Below, in pieces: positions 8,466 through 17,688 of a DNA stretch of 64,000 nt. The notes under the pieces were generated by a model that saw nothing but the letters and a program-made list of their open reading frames with translations, was not told where the DNA came from and did not search any database. The translations under genes were made by a program, and so were the position numbers. Within the stretch, counting starts at the first letter, position 1. The number at the start of each line of letters is the position of its first letter. The stretch is from Pseudanabaena sp. M53BS1SP1A06MG (GTDB lineage Bacteria > Cyanobacteriota > Cyanobacteriia > Pseudanabaenales > Pseudanabaenaceae): NCBI GenBank assembly GCA_020404105.1, contig JADBWH010000063.1, positions 1 through 64,000 of the forward strand, in the 5' to 3' direction.

Positions 8466-8699
8466 ATGAACACATTACTCAAACCATCCACCTTAATCCC
8501 CAAAGGGCTGCAATATCGCAAAATCGGCAACCTTACCCTATTCAAGTTTACCGATGAATTAGGCGATCGCCTGCAAACCCTACTTGACCGTAAAAAAGCA
8601 GACACCCTAACCAACCAAGAAAGCCTTGAACTAGAAGCGATCGGCGAACTTGATGAAATTTTTAGTTACATTAATGCAGCGATCGCCTCGTTCAGTTAA
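8466..8699 (+). CDS. Small hypothetical protein, possible orphan antitoxin
   Basis: A 77-residue acidic protein (MNTLLKPSTLIPKGLQYRKI at the start) with no toxin gene behind it. The ATG at 8466 is preferred because the extra upstream codons fall in a stretch (CAAGTTTTACACT... TGAACACA) that also occurs at 8280-8310, at the end of the preceding pseudogene. I do not recognise a domain. Its place among TA modules suggests an antitoxin that lost its partner, but that is inference. Confidence 0.5.
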   Translation: MNTLLKPSTLIPKGLQYRKIGNLTLFKFTDELGDRLQTLLDRKKADTLTNQESLELEAIGELDEIFSYINAAIASFS

Positions 8700-8743
8700 G
8701 TCTAGTTATAATATTAAGAAAATCCAAACCAAAATAACCATAT

Positions 8744-8965
8744 ATGCCTCCAATCACCATTGAAGAGCGCCTATCCATACTTGAAACTGAAGTTAGCAAA
8801 TTAAAAATTTCATTTATGACTATCCCCCAACCCATCAAACCTTGGTGGGAAGAAATCATTGGTGTATTTGCAAATGATCCTGCTTTCGATGAAGCAATTG
8901 CGATCGGTCGTGAATACCGCAAATCTTGGAAGGATACATTTGAACTAGACAGAGAAAAAGAATAA
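8744..8965 (+). CDS. VapB-like antitoxin of the WW-G-F-NDP-FDEA type
   Basis: A 73-residue protein with an N-terminal coiled coil (IEERLSILETEVSKLK) and the conserved tail KPWWEEIIGVFANDPAFDEA. The tail is shared with the protein at 23697 in this window. This architecture is common for cyanobacterial antitoxins paired with VapC. Its TAA overlaps the following PIN-gene ATG (TAATG). The antitoxin is intact; its toxin is not. Confidence 0.8.
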   Translation: MPPITIEERLSILETEVSKLKISFMTIPQPIKPWWEEIIGVFANDPAFDEAIAIGREYRKSWKDTFELDREKE

Positions 8966-9386
8966 TGTATTTTCTCGATACAGATCATCTTAGCGTAATT
9001 GAACGAGGTGAATCATCGCGCAAAAGCTAGTTAGCAGATTAGCAACAGTATCTCTAGCAGATATAGCAGTCACGATCATCACCTATGAAGAACAAACTCG
9101 CGGGTGGCTAGGTTACATTGCCAAAGCCAATAGCTTAGAAGATCAAATTATTGCCTACCGCAAATTAGAAAAACATATCGCCACATTTTCCAGATTGCAG
9201 ATCGTTGGATTTGATAACGACTCAGCAAATATATTCAGAAAGTTAAGAGCAAATTACCCTTGATTAGGAACAATGGACTTAAAAATTGCCGCGATCGCAA
9301 TTTCTAAACAAGCAACTTTACTCACTCGCAACCTATCTGATTTCCAGAACATTAGCGGCTTACAATTTGAAGATTGGACAAATTAG
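8965..9386 (+). pseudogene. VapC-type PIN toxin with frameshift and internal stop
   Basis: The start MYFLDTDHLSVIERG holds the first PIN Asp. At about 9029 the frame breaks (SSRKS then stop) and continues in another frame as LVSRLATVSLADIAVTIITYEEQ to FRKLRANYP. A TGA follows at about 9262, and then [20 protein letters not shown] and NLSDFQNI complete the PIN fold. Two lesions make it non-functional. The stop replaces the Arg of the usual R.RLGTMDL-type motif, consistent with CGA to TGA. Confidence 0.85.
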
Positions 9387-9431
9387 TCAGTTAATTTCAG
9401 TTTCTAATCCCTGAGATAATCACTTAATAAT

Positions 9432-12400
9432 ATGGAAATACAATCAGCTAATTTTGGATTTTTGCGCCAACATGACCTCGCCCTCGTGCAAATTGCAACC
9501 CACGCTGAACGCTATTTCCATGACGACAGCAACACCTGCATCATCAAACTACGTCAATATGCCGAACGCCTCGCCAAACTGATCGCCGCCAACACAGGGC
9601 TATACCAAGCACCAGACGAAGCCCAAGCCGAACTCCTCAAAAGATTAAAACTAGAAGGCATCCTTTCCAGCGAAGTCGCTGACCTCTTCCATTCCATTCG
9701 CATCTCAGGCAACAGAGCCGTCCATAACTTCCGCAATACCGATCGCCAAGAAGCCCTCACCCTCATCAAAAACGCTCGACATTTAGGAATCTGGTTTCAT
9801 CGCACCTTTAAGGACAAAAATTTTAAAGCTGGCGCATTCATTCCCCCCGCCTTACCCATTGAGGCCACTGCCGATTTACAAGCCGAAATTGCGAGATTGC
9901 AAGAGATCGTCACGGCAACCCAGTCCGCCGCCGAGCGATCGCGCCTCGAAGCCGAACAAAAAGCGATCGCCCTCATGTCTGCGGAAGAAAAGACCCGTCA
10001 AGCCCTAGCAGAAAAGCAACTATGGGAACAGATGGCGATCGAGACAGAACAAAAGCTATCTCAACAAATCACCAATCACGCTGTCACGCCCAAACAAACC
10101 GCCGAAATCATCAAGCGATCGGAAATCGCGGCTCAAAATATCGATCTCGATGAAGACCAAACCCGTCAGATTATCGATCAAAAATTACGCGATCGGGGTT
10201 GGGAAGTGGACAGCCAAAACCTGCGCTATAGTCAAGGCATTCTCCCCACCAAAGGCAAAAACATCGCCATCTCTGAATATCCCACTAGTGACGGTATTGC
10301 CGACTATGCCCTATTCATCGGTTTACGCTGTGTCGCCATGATCGAAGCTAAGAGGCGGCGCAAAAATGTTATGGATGCGATCGCGCAAGCAGAAAGGTAT
10401 GCGAAGGGGTATCGCCCTCACCCCCCAGCCCCCTCTCCCATTAAGGGCGAGGGGGAGCAATCTCAAAGTCCCTCTCCCAAGGAGGGAGAGGGATTTAGGG
10501 TGAGGGCAGAAGTTCAAGTTCCTTTTGTATTCGCCACCAATGGGCGCGGCTATCTCAAACAATTGGAAACCGAAAGCGGCATCTGGTTTCGAGATATTCG
10601 CAAATCTACCAATCACAGCCGAGCGCTGATCGACTTCTACACTCCCGATGGGCTAGAAGCCTTATTGACAATGGATCGGGAAACTGCCCATGAGAAATTA
10701 AAAAATACTACCTTCAACTTTGGATTCAATCTCTATCCACACCAACGCGCTGCCATTGAGAAGATCGAAGAATGTCTCGAACAAGATCAGCGATCGATGC
10801 TAGTGGCGATGGCAACAGGCACAGGCAAAACTAAATTAGCGATCGCCCTTTTGTACCGTTTACTCTCCACCAAACGCTTTCGCCGTGTCTGCTTTGTCGT
10901 CGATCGCAGCGCCCTCGGCAACCAAACCGCCGATGAATTTAACACCACCAAAGTAGTTACAACCAAAACCTTCACCGATATTTTTGGCTTAAAAGGCTTA
11001 AAAGACATCGATCCTGAATCAGAAACCAAAGTCCATATCTGCACGATTCAAGGCTTAGTCAAGCGCGTACTCTATGCTAAAGAAAATGGCGATATTCCAC
11101 CCATTGACCAATATGATTTGATTCTCATTGATGAATGTCATCGTGGCTATTTACTCGATCGCGAAATGTCCGACGCTGAGTTAAGCTTCCGCAACCAAGA
11201 TGATTACATCTCCAAATATCGCCGAGTCTTAGAACATTTCGATGCCGTCAAGATCGGCTTAACTGCTACACCTGCTTTACATACCAAAGTAATCTTCGGC
11301 GAACCGATTTATACCTATAGCTACCGCGAAGCCGTCATCGACGGCATCCTGATCGACCATGAACCACCGATTCAGATCGGCACATTGCGAAGTAAGTCAG
11401 GTATCAAATTTGAAGTCAATGAGGAAGTGCCCCTTTACAACACCGTTACAGGTGAAATTGACCTCAGCAACACTCCCGACGAGCTAAATTTTGATGTCGA
11501 GAAGTTTAACAAAAAAGTAATTACGGTTCCTTTTAATCGGGCGATCGCTCAAGAATTAGCCGTCCGCATCGATCCCATGTTAGATGAAAAAACGTTGATT
11601 TTTGCAGCTAATGATAGTCATGCCGATACAATCGTCACAGAACTCAAACGTGCTATGCAGCAACGATATGAAGAAATGGACAACGACGCAATTCAAAAAA
11701 TTACAGGCGCTCCCGAATTAGCCGATCGCATCAGCACTTTAATTCGTTCTTTCCGCAATGATTCCTTACCAAAAATTGCTGTCACCGTCGATTTGCTCAC
11801 CACGGGAATTGATGTTCCTAAAATTTGCAACCTTGTATTTGTGAGGCGGGTCAATAGCCGCATTCTCTACGCGCAAATGCTTGGCAGAGCCACACGACGT
11901 TGTGATGAGATAGGCAAAGAGACATTTAAGATTTTTGATGCTGTCGATATCTATGCAAATATGCAAGAAGTCAGCGACATGAAGCCTGTCGTCGTCGATC
12001 CCAAAATCTCTTTAGCGCAGTTATTTGATGAATTAATTCAAGTTGCCGATCCCCAACATCAAAAAGTGATTCGCGATCAAATCATCGTGAAATTACGACA
12101 AAGATTATCAAAGATGAACGATCGATCGAAAGAACACTATGAAGCAAACCTAGGAGAAACACCAGAAACCAGTTTTAACAAGTTTCGTACCAGTTCTTTA
12201 GAGTCAATTGTGGCATGGATCAAAGCAAACCCACAACTTGGCAAACTATGGGACTGGAATCCTGAATACGAAGGAACTTGGATTCCCATCTCTGAGCATC
12301 ATGATGAGGTAATCTCCGTGAATCGAGGCTATGGCAAAGGCAAAAAACCCGAAGATTATTTAGATGGATTTATAGACTATATTCGAAATAATCCCAATCA

Positions 12401-12851
12401 GATTGCCGCGCTAACAGTAGTTTTACAGCGTCCCCGTGAGTTAACCCGCGCCCAATTGCGAGAATTGCGCCTAGAAATTGATAGGATGGGCTACTCAGAA
12501 ACCTATTTGCAGCAAGCATGGCGAGATACTAAAAATGAAGACATAGCTGCTTCGATCATTGGGTTTATCCGTCAGGCGGCTCTAGGCGATCCTCTCATTC
12601 CCTATGAAGATCGAGTTAAAAGTGCGCTCAGGCGGATCTTAGCGAAAAAATCTTGGACTGAGCCACAGCGTAAATGGTTACAACGTATTGGCGAACAGAT
12701 TACAAAAGAGATTGTGGTTGATCGTGAAACCTGCGATCGCGAACCATTTCAATCTAGTGGTGGATTTAATCGGCTAAATCGCATTTTTGATGGACAATTA
12801 GAAACTATTTTGGGAGATCTAAACGAGGAGATATGGCAAAAAACAGCTTAA
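9432..12851 (+). CDS. hsdR: Type I restriction endonuclease subunit HsdR
   Basis: HsdR cuts DNA after ATP-driven translocation. In order: an N-terminal DUF4145-like helical domain (about 1-130), a coiled-coil stretch (140-220), a PD-(D/E)xK nuclease domain (about 265-400, with AMIEAKR and the QAERYAK motif), and the SF2 motor. The motor shows MATGTGKTKL (about 458), LIDECHRGY, LTATP and LLTTGIDVP. At 1139 residues it is normal to slightly long. Residues about 328-358 (rich in P, S, G, E) are encoded by an ME-F repeat inserted in frame just after the QAERYAK motif. hsdM follows with a 19-base overlap. Three dead TA modules separate it from hsdS. Confidence 0.95.
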   Translation: MEIQSANFGFLRQHDLALVQIATHAERYFHDDSNTCIIKLRQYAERLAKLIAANTGLYQAPDEAQAELLKRLKLEGILSSEVADLFHSIRISGNRAVHNFRNTDRQEALTLIKNARHLGIWFHRTFKDKNFKAGAFIPPALPIEATADLQAEIARLQEIVTATQSAAERSRLEAEQKAIALMSAEEKTRQALAEKQLWEQMAIETEQKLSQQITNHAVTPKQTAEIIKRSEIAAQNIDLDEDQTRQIIDQKLRDRGWEVDSQNLRYSQGILPTKGKNIAISEYPTSDGIADYALFIGLRCVAMIEAKRRRKNVMDAIAQAERYAKGYRPHPPAPSPIKGEGEQSQSPSPKEGEGFRVRAEVQVPFVFATNGRGYLKQLETESGIWFRDIRKSTNHSRALIDFYTPDGLEALLTMDRETAHEKLKNTTFNFGFNLYPHQRAAIEKIEECLEQDQRSMLVAMATGTGKTKLAIALLYRLLSTKRFRRVCFVVDRSALGNQTADEFNTTKVVTTKTFTDIFGLKGLKDIDPESETKVHICTIQGLVKRVLYAKENGDIPPIDQYDLILIDECHRGYLLDREMSDAELSFRNQDDYISKYRRVLEHFDAVKIGLTATPALHTKVIFGEPIYTYSYREAVIDGILIDHEPPIQIGTLRSKSGIKFEVNEEVPLYNTVTGEIDLSNTPDELNFDVEKFNKKVITVPFNRAIAQELAVRIDPMLDEKTLIFAANDSHADTIVTELKRAMQQRYEEMDNDAIQKITGAPELADRISTLIRSFRNDSLPKIAVTVDLLTTGIDVPKICNLVFVRRVNSRILYAQMLGRATRRCDEIGKETFKIFDAVDIYANMQEVSDMKPVVVDPKISLAQLFDELIQVADPQHQKVIRDQIIVKLRQRLSKMNDRSKEHYEANLGETPETSFNKFRTSSLESIVAWIKANPQLGKLWDWNPEYEGTWIPISEHHDEVISVNRGYGKGKKPEDYLDGFIDYIRNNPNQIAALTVVLQRPRELTRAQLRELRLEIDRMGYSETYLQQAWRDTKNEDIAASIIGFIRQAALGDPLIPYEDRVKSALRRILAKKSWTEPQRKWLQRIGEQITKEIVVDRETCDREPFQSSGGFNRLNRIFDGQLETILGDLNEEIWQKTA
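10414..10507 (+). repeat. ME-F repeat inserted in frame within hsdR
   Basis: Ends GCCCTCACCCC and GGGTGAGGGC, with internal pairs such as CCCTCTCCC and GGGAGAGGG. The same family fills the arsJ-GAPDH gap at 15737-15888. All frames through it in the HsdR direction stay open, giving HPPAPSPIKGEGEQ followed by SPSPKEGEGFRVRAE. Confidence 0.85.
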
Positions 12852-14383
12852 CAAGCAACAAAAATAATCAAAAAGTTACCGACAATATTGTTGCAAAGCT
12901 TTGGAATCTTTGTAATATTCTGCGAGATGATGGGGTCACGTACAACGAATACGTTACAGAATTAACATTTTTATTGTTTTTAAAAATGTTGGAAGAGACG
13001 GGGAAAGAGGATCGTTTACCTAAAAAATATCGTTGGTCTGAGTTGAATCATCGTGAAGGCAATGAACAACTTGATTTTTATAGAAAACTTCTAGTGGAAT
13101 TAGGCAGCAAACCAGATAATACCAGCGTTTCTTTAGAAGATGAAGTAGAAATTAGAGATCCTATGGTGCAGTCAATTTTTGATGCTGCTCAGACGAAGCT
13201 AAGAAAACCGACCAATCTCAAAGCGCTGACCAATGCGATCGATAAACTAGATTGGTTTGATGTAAGAGAAGAAGTAGACGAGGATACTCAGGATAAAAGC
13301 CCTCAAGAAGATTCCGATAAATTTGGTGATCTCTATGAAGGTTTGTTAGAAAAGAATGCTGCGGACAAAAAATCTGGAGCAGGACAATACTTTACACCGC
13401 GCCCTCTCATTGATACGATCGTCAAACTGATTAAACCCCAAGCAGGAGAAGTTATTCAAGATCCCGCCGCAGGCACAGGTGGATTCTTAGTTGCAGCCGA
13501 TCATTACATCAAAAAACATACAGATAATTTATTTAAACTCAATTCTAAACAATCATATTTTCAAAGCCACGAAGCATATCGAGGTTTGGAGCTAGTACCA
13601 GATACTCATCGACTCTGTTTAATGAATTTGTTATTACACGGTATTGAAAACGGAGTAAATCAGGGTGATAGCCTCTCCCCTGATGGTGAAAAGCTAGGCA
13701 AAGCCGATGTGATCCTCACCAATCCACCCTTCGGCACAAAAAAAGGCGGCGGTCGTCCCACCCGTTCTGACTTCTCCATCACCGCCGAAACTTCCAATAA
13801 ACAACTTGCCTTCGTCGAACATATCTATCGCGCCCTCAAAACCAATGGCAGAGCCGCCATAGTTCTTCCTGATAACGTTCTCTTTGAAGACAATACAGGC
13901 AGAAAGTTAAGACAGGAATTAATGAATCTCTGCGATCTCCATACAATTTTGCGATTGCCCACAGGCATCTTCTATGCCCAAGGCGTGAAAACCAATGTGC
14001 TATTTTTGACACGTGGCAAAAGCGATCGCGGCAACACCAAAGCCGTCTGGGTATACGATATGCGAGCCAATACCAACACCTTCGGTAAAACTCGCCAACT
14101 GACGCTTACCGACTTTGCCGACTTTGAAGCCGCCTTTGGTGACGACCCCTACGGTAAATCCCCACGCATCGACCAAGGCGAAGAAGGGCGCTTCCGTTGC
14201 TTTACCCGCGAGCAAATTAGCGATCGCAATGACAACCTCGATATTGCTTGGCTACGCGATACTAGCGACGATCCTGAAGATGAAATGACCGAACCTGAAG
14301 AGATTGCATTAGCGATCGCTACCCATTTAAAAAATGCACTAGCGGCGATCGGAGGCTTGATGGAAGAATTGGGAGATAGCTAA
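12833..14383 (+). CDS. hsdM: Type I DNA adenine methyltransferase HsdM
   Basis: HsdM methylates adenine as part of the M2S complex and supplies modification for the HsdR above. The sequence shows the N-terminal HsdM helical bundle (LWNLCNILRDDGVTYNEYV), the SAM-binding motif DPAAGTGGFL (about residue 211) and the N6-adenine catalytic NPPFG (about 297). The C-terminus includes DMRANTNTFGK. The length (516) is typical. GAGGAG lies just before the start, inside the end of hsdR, so the two are translationally coupled. The gene looks fully intact. Confidence 0.95.
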   Translation: MAKNSLTSNKNNQKVTDNIVAKLWNLCNILRDDGVTYNEYVTELTFLLFLKMLEETGKEDRLPKKYRWSELNHREGNEQLDFYRKLLVELGSKPDNTSVSLEDEVEIRDPMVQSIFDAAQTKLRKPTNLKALTNAIDKLDWFDVREEVDEDTQDKSPQEDSDKFGDLYEGLLEKNAADKKSGAGQYFTPRPLIDTIVKLIKPQAGEVIQDPAAGTGGFLVAADHYIKKHTDNLFKLNSKQSYFQSHEAYRGLELVPDTHRLCLMNLLLHGIENGVNQGDSLSPDGEKLGKADVILTNPPFGTKKGGGRPTRSDFSITAETSNKQLAFVEHIYRALKTNGRAAIVLPDNVLFEDNTGRKLRQELMNLCDLHTILRLPTGIFYAQGVKTNVLFLTRGKSDRGNTKAVWVYDMRANTNTFGKTRQLTLTDFADFEAAFGDDPYGKSPRIDQGEEGRFRCFTREQISDRNDNLDIAWLRDTSDDPEDEMTEPEEIALAIATHLKNALAAIGGLMEELGDS

Positions 14384-14448
14384 GAAAAAAGAGAACTAGC
14401 TATGGGCAGTTAATCCTAAATACAGCTGATTTTCGACAAAGCGATCGC

Positions 14449-15708
14449 CTATTCTCCGTCAGATTTCCATGCGATCACCTTACTAATCTGCGGATCGGGT
14501 AATTTGCGCGTAATCACAGCCGCCGCAAAAACTAGGGCAGTTGATACACATAGACATCCCACTAAACCTGCAAACTGATACACTAGCCCTGATAGTACCG
14601 TTCCTGCTAAGCGTCCGCCCGAATTTGCCATGTAATAGAAGCCGACATTTAGGGCTACCTTGTCATCATTGGTGAAAGCGAGAACTAAGTATGAATGTAC
14701 GGATGAATTAAAGGCAAAGACAACACCAAAAATTAGTAAGCCACCTATGATTACTATGTTTGCAGAAAGATTAAATTGTAGAGCGATCGCCATGATCGCA
14801 GGTACAGCAATGAGGGAAGTTGTCCAAAATCGCACAGTTTGCGATCGCGGTGGCTGCCCAGAACCAAAGCGCTTAATTAATGTTGGTGCGAGGGATTGAA
14901 TGATGCCATAGCCAATTACCCAACAAGCTAAAAAACCACCAACTTGATAAAACGACCAACCTAAAACACTTCGTAAAAATACGGGCAATCCCACCACAAA
15001 CCACACGTCTCTAGAACCAAAGAGAAAGAATCTAGCTGCGGAGAGAAGATTGATTTCAGGACTTTTGGAAAAGAGTTGTTTGAACTTAACTTTTGCTTTA
15101 ATTTTGCCCATTCCCTTAGGTAGGAACAAGCCTGTGAACAAGAGCAGGAATAAGCCTCCCGCCATAATCCATAGGGAATTCACAAATCCACATAGTCCTA
15201 ATAATGCGCTTCCGACAAAAAAACCCACACCTTTAAGGGCATTCTTAGAACCTGTGAGAATTGCTACCCATTTGAATAAAGCCGATTGAGCATCTTGCGG
15301 CACGACTAGCCGAATTGCACTTTTGGTACTCATTTTCGTCAAGTCTTTAGCAATTCCTGAAAAAGCCTGTGCAATCATCACATACAGAACTGCTAGCCAC
15401 TGTGTCCATTCTGGATTGAGAAAGGACAACATCGCAAGGGAGAAAACCTGTAAGCCAATCCCTGTATAGAGCGTAACTTTCAGCCCCAATTGAGAACCAA
15501 TCCATCCGCCTAAAAAATTAGTAACAACGCCAAAGACTTCATAGAATAGAAATAGAGAAGCAATTTGAATAGGTGTATAGCCAATGTTATTGAAATAAAG
15601 CAATACCAACAGTCGCAGAGCACCATCGGTAATTGTAAATCCCCAATAGGTGAGGGTGACTAGCACATAGTTTTTGAAGTTTGCTTGAGATGTAATAGAA
15701 GAGGTCAT
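14449..15708 (-). CDS. arsJ: ArsJ, organoarsenical (1-arseno-3-phosphoglycerate) efflux MFS transporter
   Basis: A 419-residue protein with about 12 hydrophobic segments and MFS layout. The start NFKNYVLVTLTYWGFTITDG and the AKDLTKMSTKSAIRLV loop match ArsJ. In the known pathway a dedicated GAPDH makes 1-arseno-3-phosphoglycerate from arsenate and ArsJ exports it, lowering cell arsenate. The partner GAPDH gene lies directly upstream on the same strand. I chose the ATG at 15708, which has GAGGAA upstream; the longer frame would translate the ME-F repeat. The pair is separated from acr3 and arsR by a 9-kb TA array. Confidence 0.88.
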   Translation of the reverse strand: MTSSITSQANFKNYVLVTLTYWGFTITDGALRLLVLLYFNNIGYTPIQIASLFLFYEVFGVVTNFLGGWIGSQLGLKVTLYTGIGLQVFSLAMLSFLNPEWTQWLAVLYVMIAQAFSGIAKDLTKMSTKSAIRLVVPQDAQSALFKWVAILTGSKNALKGVGFFVGSALLGLCGFVNSLWIMAGGLFLLLFTGLFLPKGMGKIKAKVKFKQLFSKSPEINLLSAARFFLFGSRDVWFVVGLPVFLRSVLGWSFYQVGGFLACWVIGYGIIQSLAPTLIKRFGSGQPPRSQTVRFWTTSLIAVPAIMAIALQFNLSANIVIIGGLLIFGVVFAFNSSVHSYLVLAFTNDDKVALNVGFYYMANSGGRLAGTVLSGLVYQFAGLVGCLCVSTALVFAAAVITRKLPDPQISKVIAWKSDGE

Positions 15709-15736
15709 GATCAATTCCTCAAAGGTTAGACGATTT

Positions 15737-15888
15737 GCCCTCACCCCTAGCCCCTCTCTCGCAGGAGAGGGGAACAAGAAAGAAATATGCGTTCTTTGCT
15801 CTCCCTTTCTCATTGAAAGAAGAAAAAGCAAAAATATCTTCTTCGCTCCCCCTCTCCAGCAGGAGAGGGGGGCTGGGGGGTGAGGGGC
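15737..15888. repeat. ME-F repeat between arsJ and its GAPDH partner
   Basis: Ends GCCCTCACCCC and GGGTGAGGGGC, with inner arms AGCCCCTCTC and GAGAGGGG. The element starts at the base after the GAPDH stop. It is the same family as the in-frame insertion at 10414. Confidence 0.8.
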
Positions 15889-16893
15889 TTAAGATACAGC
15901 CACTTTTCGCGCTAATTCCGCCATACGACAGGAATAGCCCCATTCGTTGTCATACCAAGCGAGAATCTTTACCTGAGTGCGATCGACAACCATTGTCGAG
16001 AGGGCATCAATAATCGACGATCGCGAATCGTCTTTATAGTCAATAGAAACTAAGGGATGTTCTTCGTAACCTAAAATCCCTTTTAGTTGACCTTCGGCGG
16101 CTGTTTTTAATAATTGATTGACCTCCTCAATAGTAGTTTCTCTTTCTACTTCAAATACACAATCCGTAAGCGAAGCATTCAGCAAAGGTACTCGCACGGC
16201 TAATCCATTTAACTTGCCCTTGAGTTCGGGATAGATAAGAGCGATCGCTGTTGCCGATCCTGTAGTTGTCGGAATTAACGATAAAGCCGAAGCTCTAGCC
16301 CGACGCAGATCTTTATGGGGTGCATCAACAAGGGTTTGGGTATTTGTATTGTCATGAATGGTGGTAATTACGCCATGCTTAATTCCTAAACCGTCATGGA
16401 TGACTTTCACTACAGGCGCGAGACAGTTCGTAGTGCATGAAGCGGCGGTAAGAATATGATGCTTTTCGGGATCGTAGAGATAATCGTTAATTCCCATGAC
16501 GATGTTTAGTGCTTCTTCCTTCACAGGAGCCGCGACAATGACTTTCTTAACGCCTTTGGTGAAATAGGGATTTAGGGTTTCGGGGGTGCGGAATTTGCCA
16601 GAACATTCCAAAACTATATCAACACCTAATTCTTTCCAATTGACTAATTCGGGTTTGGCATATTCGCTAAAACTCAGGGATTTATGATCAATTTGGATGC
16701 GATCGCCTATTAACTGCACATCGTTTTGCCAGCGTCCATGTACCGAATCAAATGTGAGTAAATGTGCAGCAGCTTCTACGCCGCCATTGATTTCGTTTAT
16801 ATGCACAAATTCTAATTCAGGAAATTCCCAAGCAGCTCGCAGAGCCAATCTGCCAATTCTGCCAAAGCCATTAATACCAACGCGCACAGCCAT
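15889..16893 (-). CDS. ArsJ-associated glyceraldehyde-3-phosphate dehydrogenase
   Basis: A 334-residue GAPDH with the NAD-binding start [16 protein letters not shown], the active-site motif [11 protein letters not shown] (catalytic Cys at about 151), and the C-terminal WYDNEWGYS. It is the type found beside arsJ. It uses arsenate in place of phosphate to form 1-arseno-3-phosphoglycerate, which ArsJ exports. Housekeeping GAPDH cannot be excluded on sequence alone, but the gene order with arsJ and the ArsR-type site upstream make the resistance role likely. The start follows a 35-bp site nearly identical to that upstream of acr3. Confidence 0.88.
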   Translation of the reverse strand: MAVRVGINGFGRIGRLALRAAWEFPELEFVHINEINGGVEAAAHLLTFDSVHGRWQNDVQLIGDRIQIDHKSLSFSEYAKPELVNWKELGVDIVLECSGKFRTPETLNPYFTKGVKKVIVAAPVKEEALNIVMGINDYLYDPEKHHILTAASCTTNCLAPVVKVIHDGLGIKHGVITTIHDNTNTQTLVDAPHKDLRRARASALSLIPTTTGSATAIALIYPELKGKLNGLAVRVPLLNASLTDCVFEVERETTIEEVNQLLKTAAEGQLKGILGYEEHPLVSIDYKDDSRSSIIDALSTMVVDRTQVKILAWYDNEWGYSCRMAELARKVAVS

Positions 16894-16923
16894 AGATTAT
16901 CTAAAGGTTAAGTATGCTTTAAA

Positions 16924-16958
16924 TATTGATTAAGATAAATATTTATAATAATCAATAT
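16924..16958 (-). promoter_or_regulatory. Putative ArsR operator upstream of GAPDH-arsJ
   Basis: TATTGATTAAGATAAATATT followed by TATAATAATCAATAT matches the acr3-arsR intergenic site (26931-26965) at 32 of 35 positions and lies 31 bases before the GAPDH start. ATTGAT and ATCAAT half-sites suit an ArsR/SmtB dimer. The rest of the gap to 17079 shows nothing clear. Confidence 0.65.
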
Positions 16959-17078
16959 ATTTATTTTGGCTGTACATGTGGGAATCTGTCAACACAAAAA
17001 GTTGAGTTAGGTTTAGTCGTCAGTGGGATGTTGAGCCAACTTAGAAACAGGGCGATCGCTATAACAGCATCATTGGAA

Positions 17079-17240
17079 TCACAAACTAAAATTGGGAATA
17101 TATTGCTTTAGTTGGGTGCTTACTCCACAAACTAAAAGGTCTTGATATTTTGGCATTTTCCTGAGAACTAAGGCAGGAAGATTTTTAATGGCTCCATTAG
17201 CTTGAGAGATTGGAGTGAGAATGATTTTACTTTCTTGCAT
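17079..17240 (-). pseudogene. MazF/PemK-like toxin, truncated
   Basis: The frame starts at 17240, overlapping the antitoxin end, and reads MQESKIILTPISQANGAIKN with PALVLRKMPKYQDLLVCGVS. This is the N-terminal half of a PemK/MazF-like mRNA interferase. It stops after 53 residues (QYIPNFSL), where family members usually run to 110-130. I found no in-frame continuation, so the C-terminal half has been lost. Confidence 0.7.
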
Positions 17241-17493
17241 AATTACTGTTGTGTTCTTTGATTAGCTCTAATGGGTACTCAGGTTCATCTTCCCCATAGC
17301 ACTGTTCTAAGTTTTGCAAAGCGAAGGCTTCTAAATTATCTTCTTGTTGAGATATGACCGTATCAATGTTGATGGAGTTGATGATTTGTTGCCAGAGTTC
17401 AACGGGGACAATTACATCGATTGTTTTACCTTCGTTGTTGGTGACGTAGCGGATACGGTTATCTGTTAGTACGTTTGATGTTGCGATCGCCAT
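17227..17493 (-). CDS. Antitoxin upstream of a truncated MazF/PemK-like toxin
   Basis: About 88 residues from MAIATSNVLTDNRIRYVTNN. The middle (GKTIDVIVPVELWQQII) resembles Phd/VapB-like antitoxin cores, and the tail is acidic. The ATG at 17493 has GAGG nine bases upstream. The longer frame to 17625 runs into repeat sequence and is not believed. The stop overlaps the start of the broken toxin by 14 bases. The protein itself is intact. Confidence 0.7.
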   Translation of the reverse strand: MAIATSNVLTDNRIRYVTNNEGKTIDVIVPVELWQQIINSINIDTVISQQEDNLEAFALQNLEQCYGEDEPEYPLELIKEHNSNYARK

Positions 17494-17550
17494 GAAAATC
17501 ATCCTCTTATCATTGTTATATTTTATATCGCTGATCGCTAAATCTAGAGT

Positions 17551-17619
17551 GCGATCGCCTCTCATCAAACCCAAACAAAATCCAACGATTGCATTGGAAC
17601 TAAACAATCGGCGATCGCT
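17551..17619. repeat. R1, partial copy of the TA-array repeat
   Basis: Holds only the 5' part of the R repeat: TCTCATCAAACCCAAACAAA through ACTAAACAATCGGCGATCGC. The later coding-relic part is missing. It lies upstream of the antitoxin at 17227. Confidence 0.7.
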
Positions 17620-17688
17620 TGTCAAAATTTTAAAACTTTAGGCTATACTTAGGCTATACATATTTTGCAAAAATAATCGTCAAAACTT

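Noticed and set aside
8300-8557. 85-residue plus-strand frame overlapping the gene at 8466
   Set aside because: It shares bases with the better frame at 8466 and begins in a duplicated non-coding stretch.
15709-15831. Longer N-terminus for ArsJ
   Set aside because: The added residues translate an ME-F repeat; GAGGAA precedes the ATG at 15708 and ArsJ proteins start there.
16926-17111. 61-residue frame over the ars operator
   Set aside because: It starts inside the putative operator, has no ribosome site, and overlaps a MazF-like relic on the other strand.
17494-17625. Longer N-terminus for the antitoxin at 17227
   Set aside because: The added residues are R1 repeat sequence; a good ribosome site supports the ATG at 17493.
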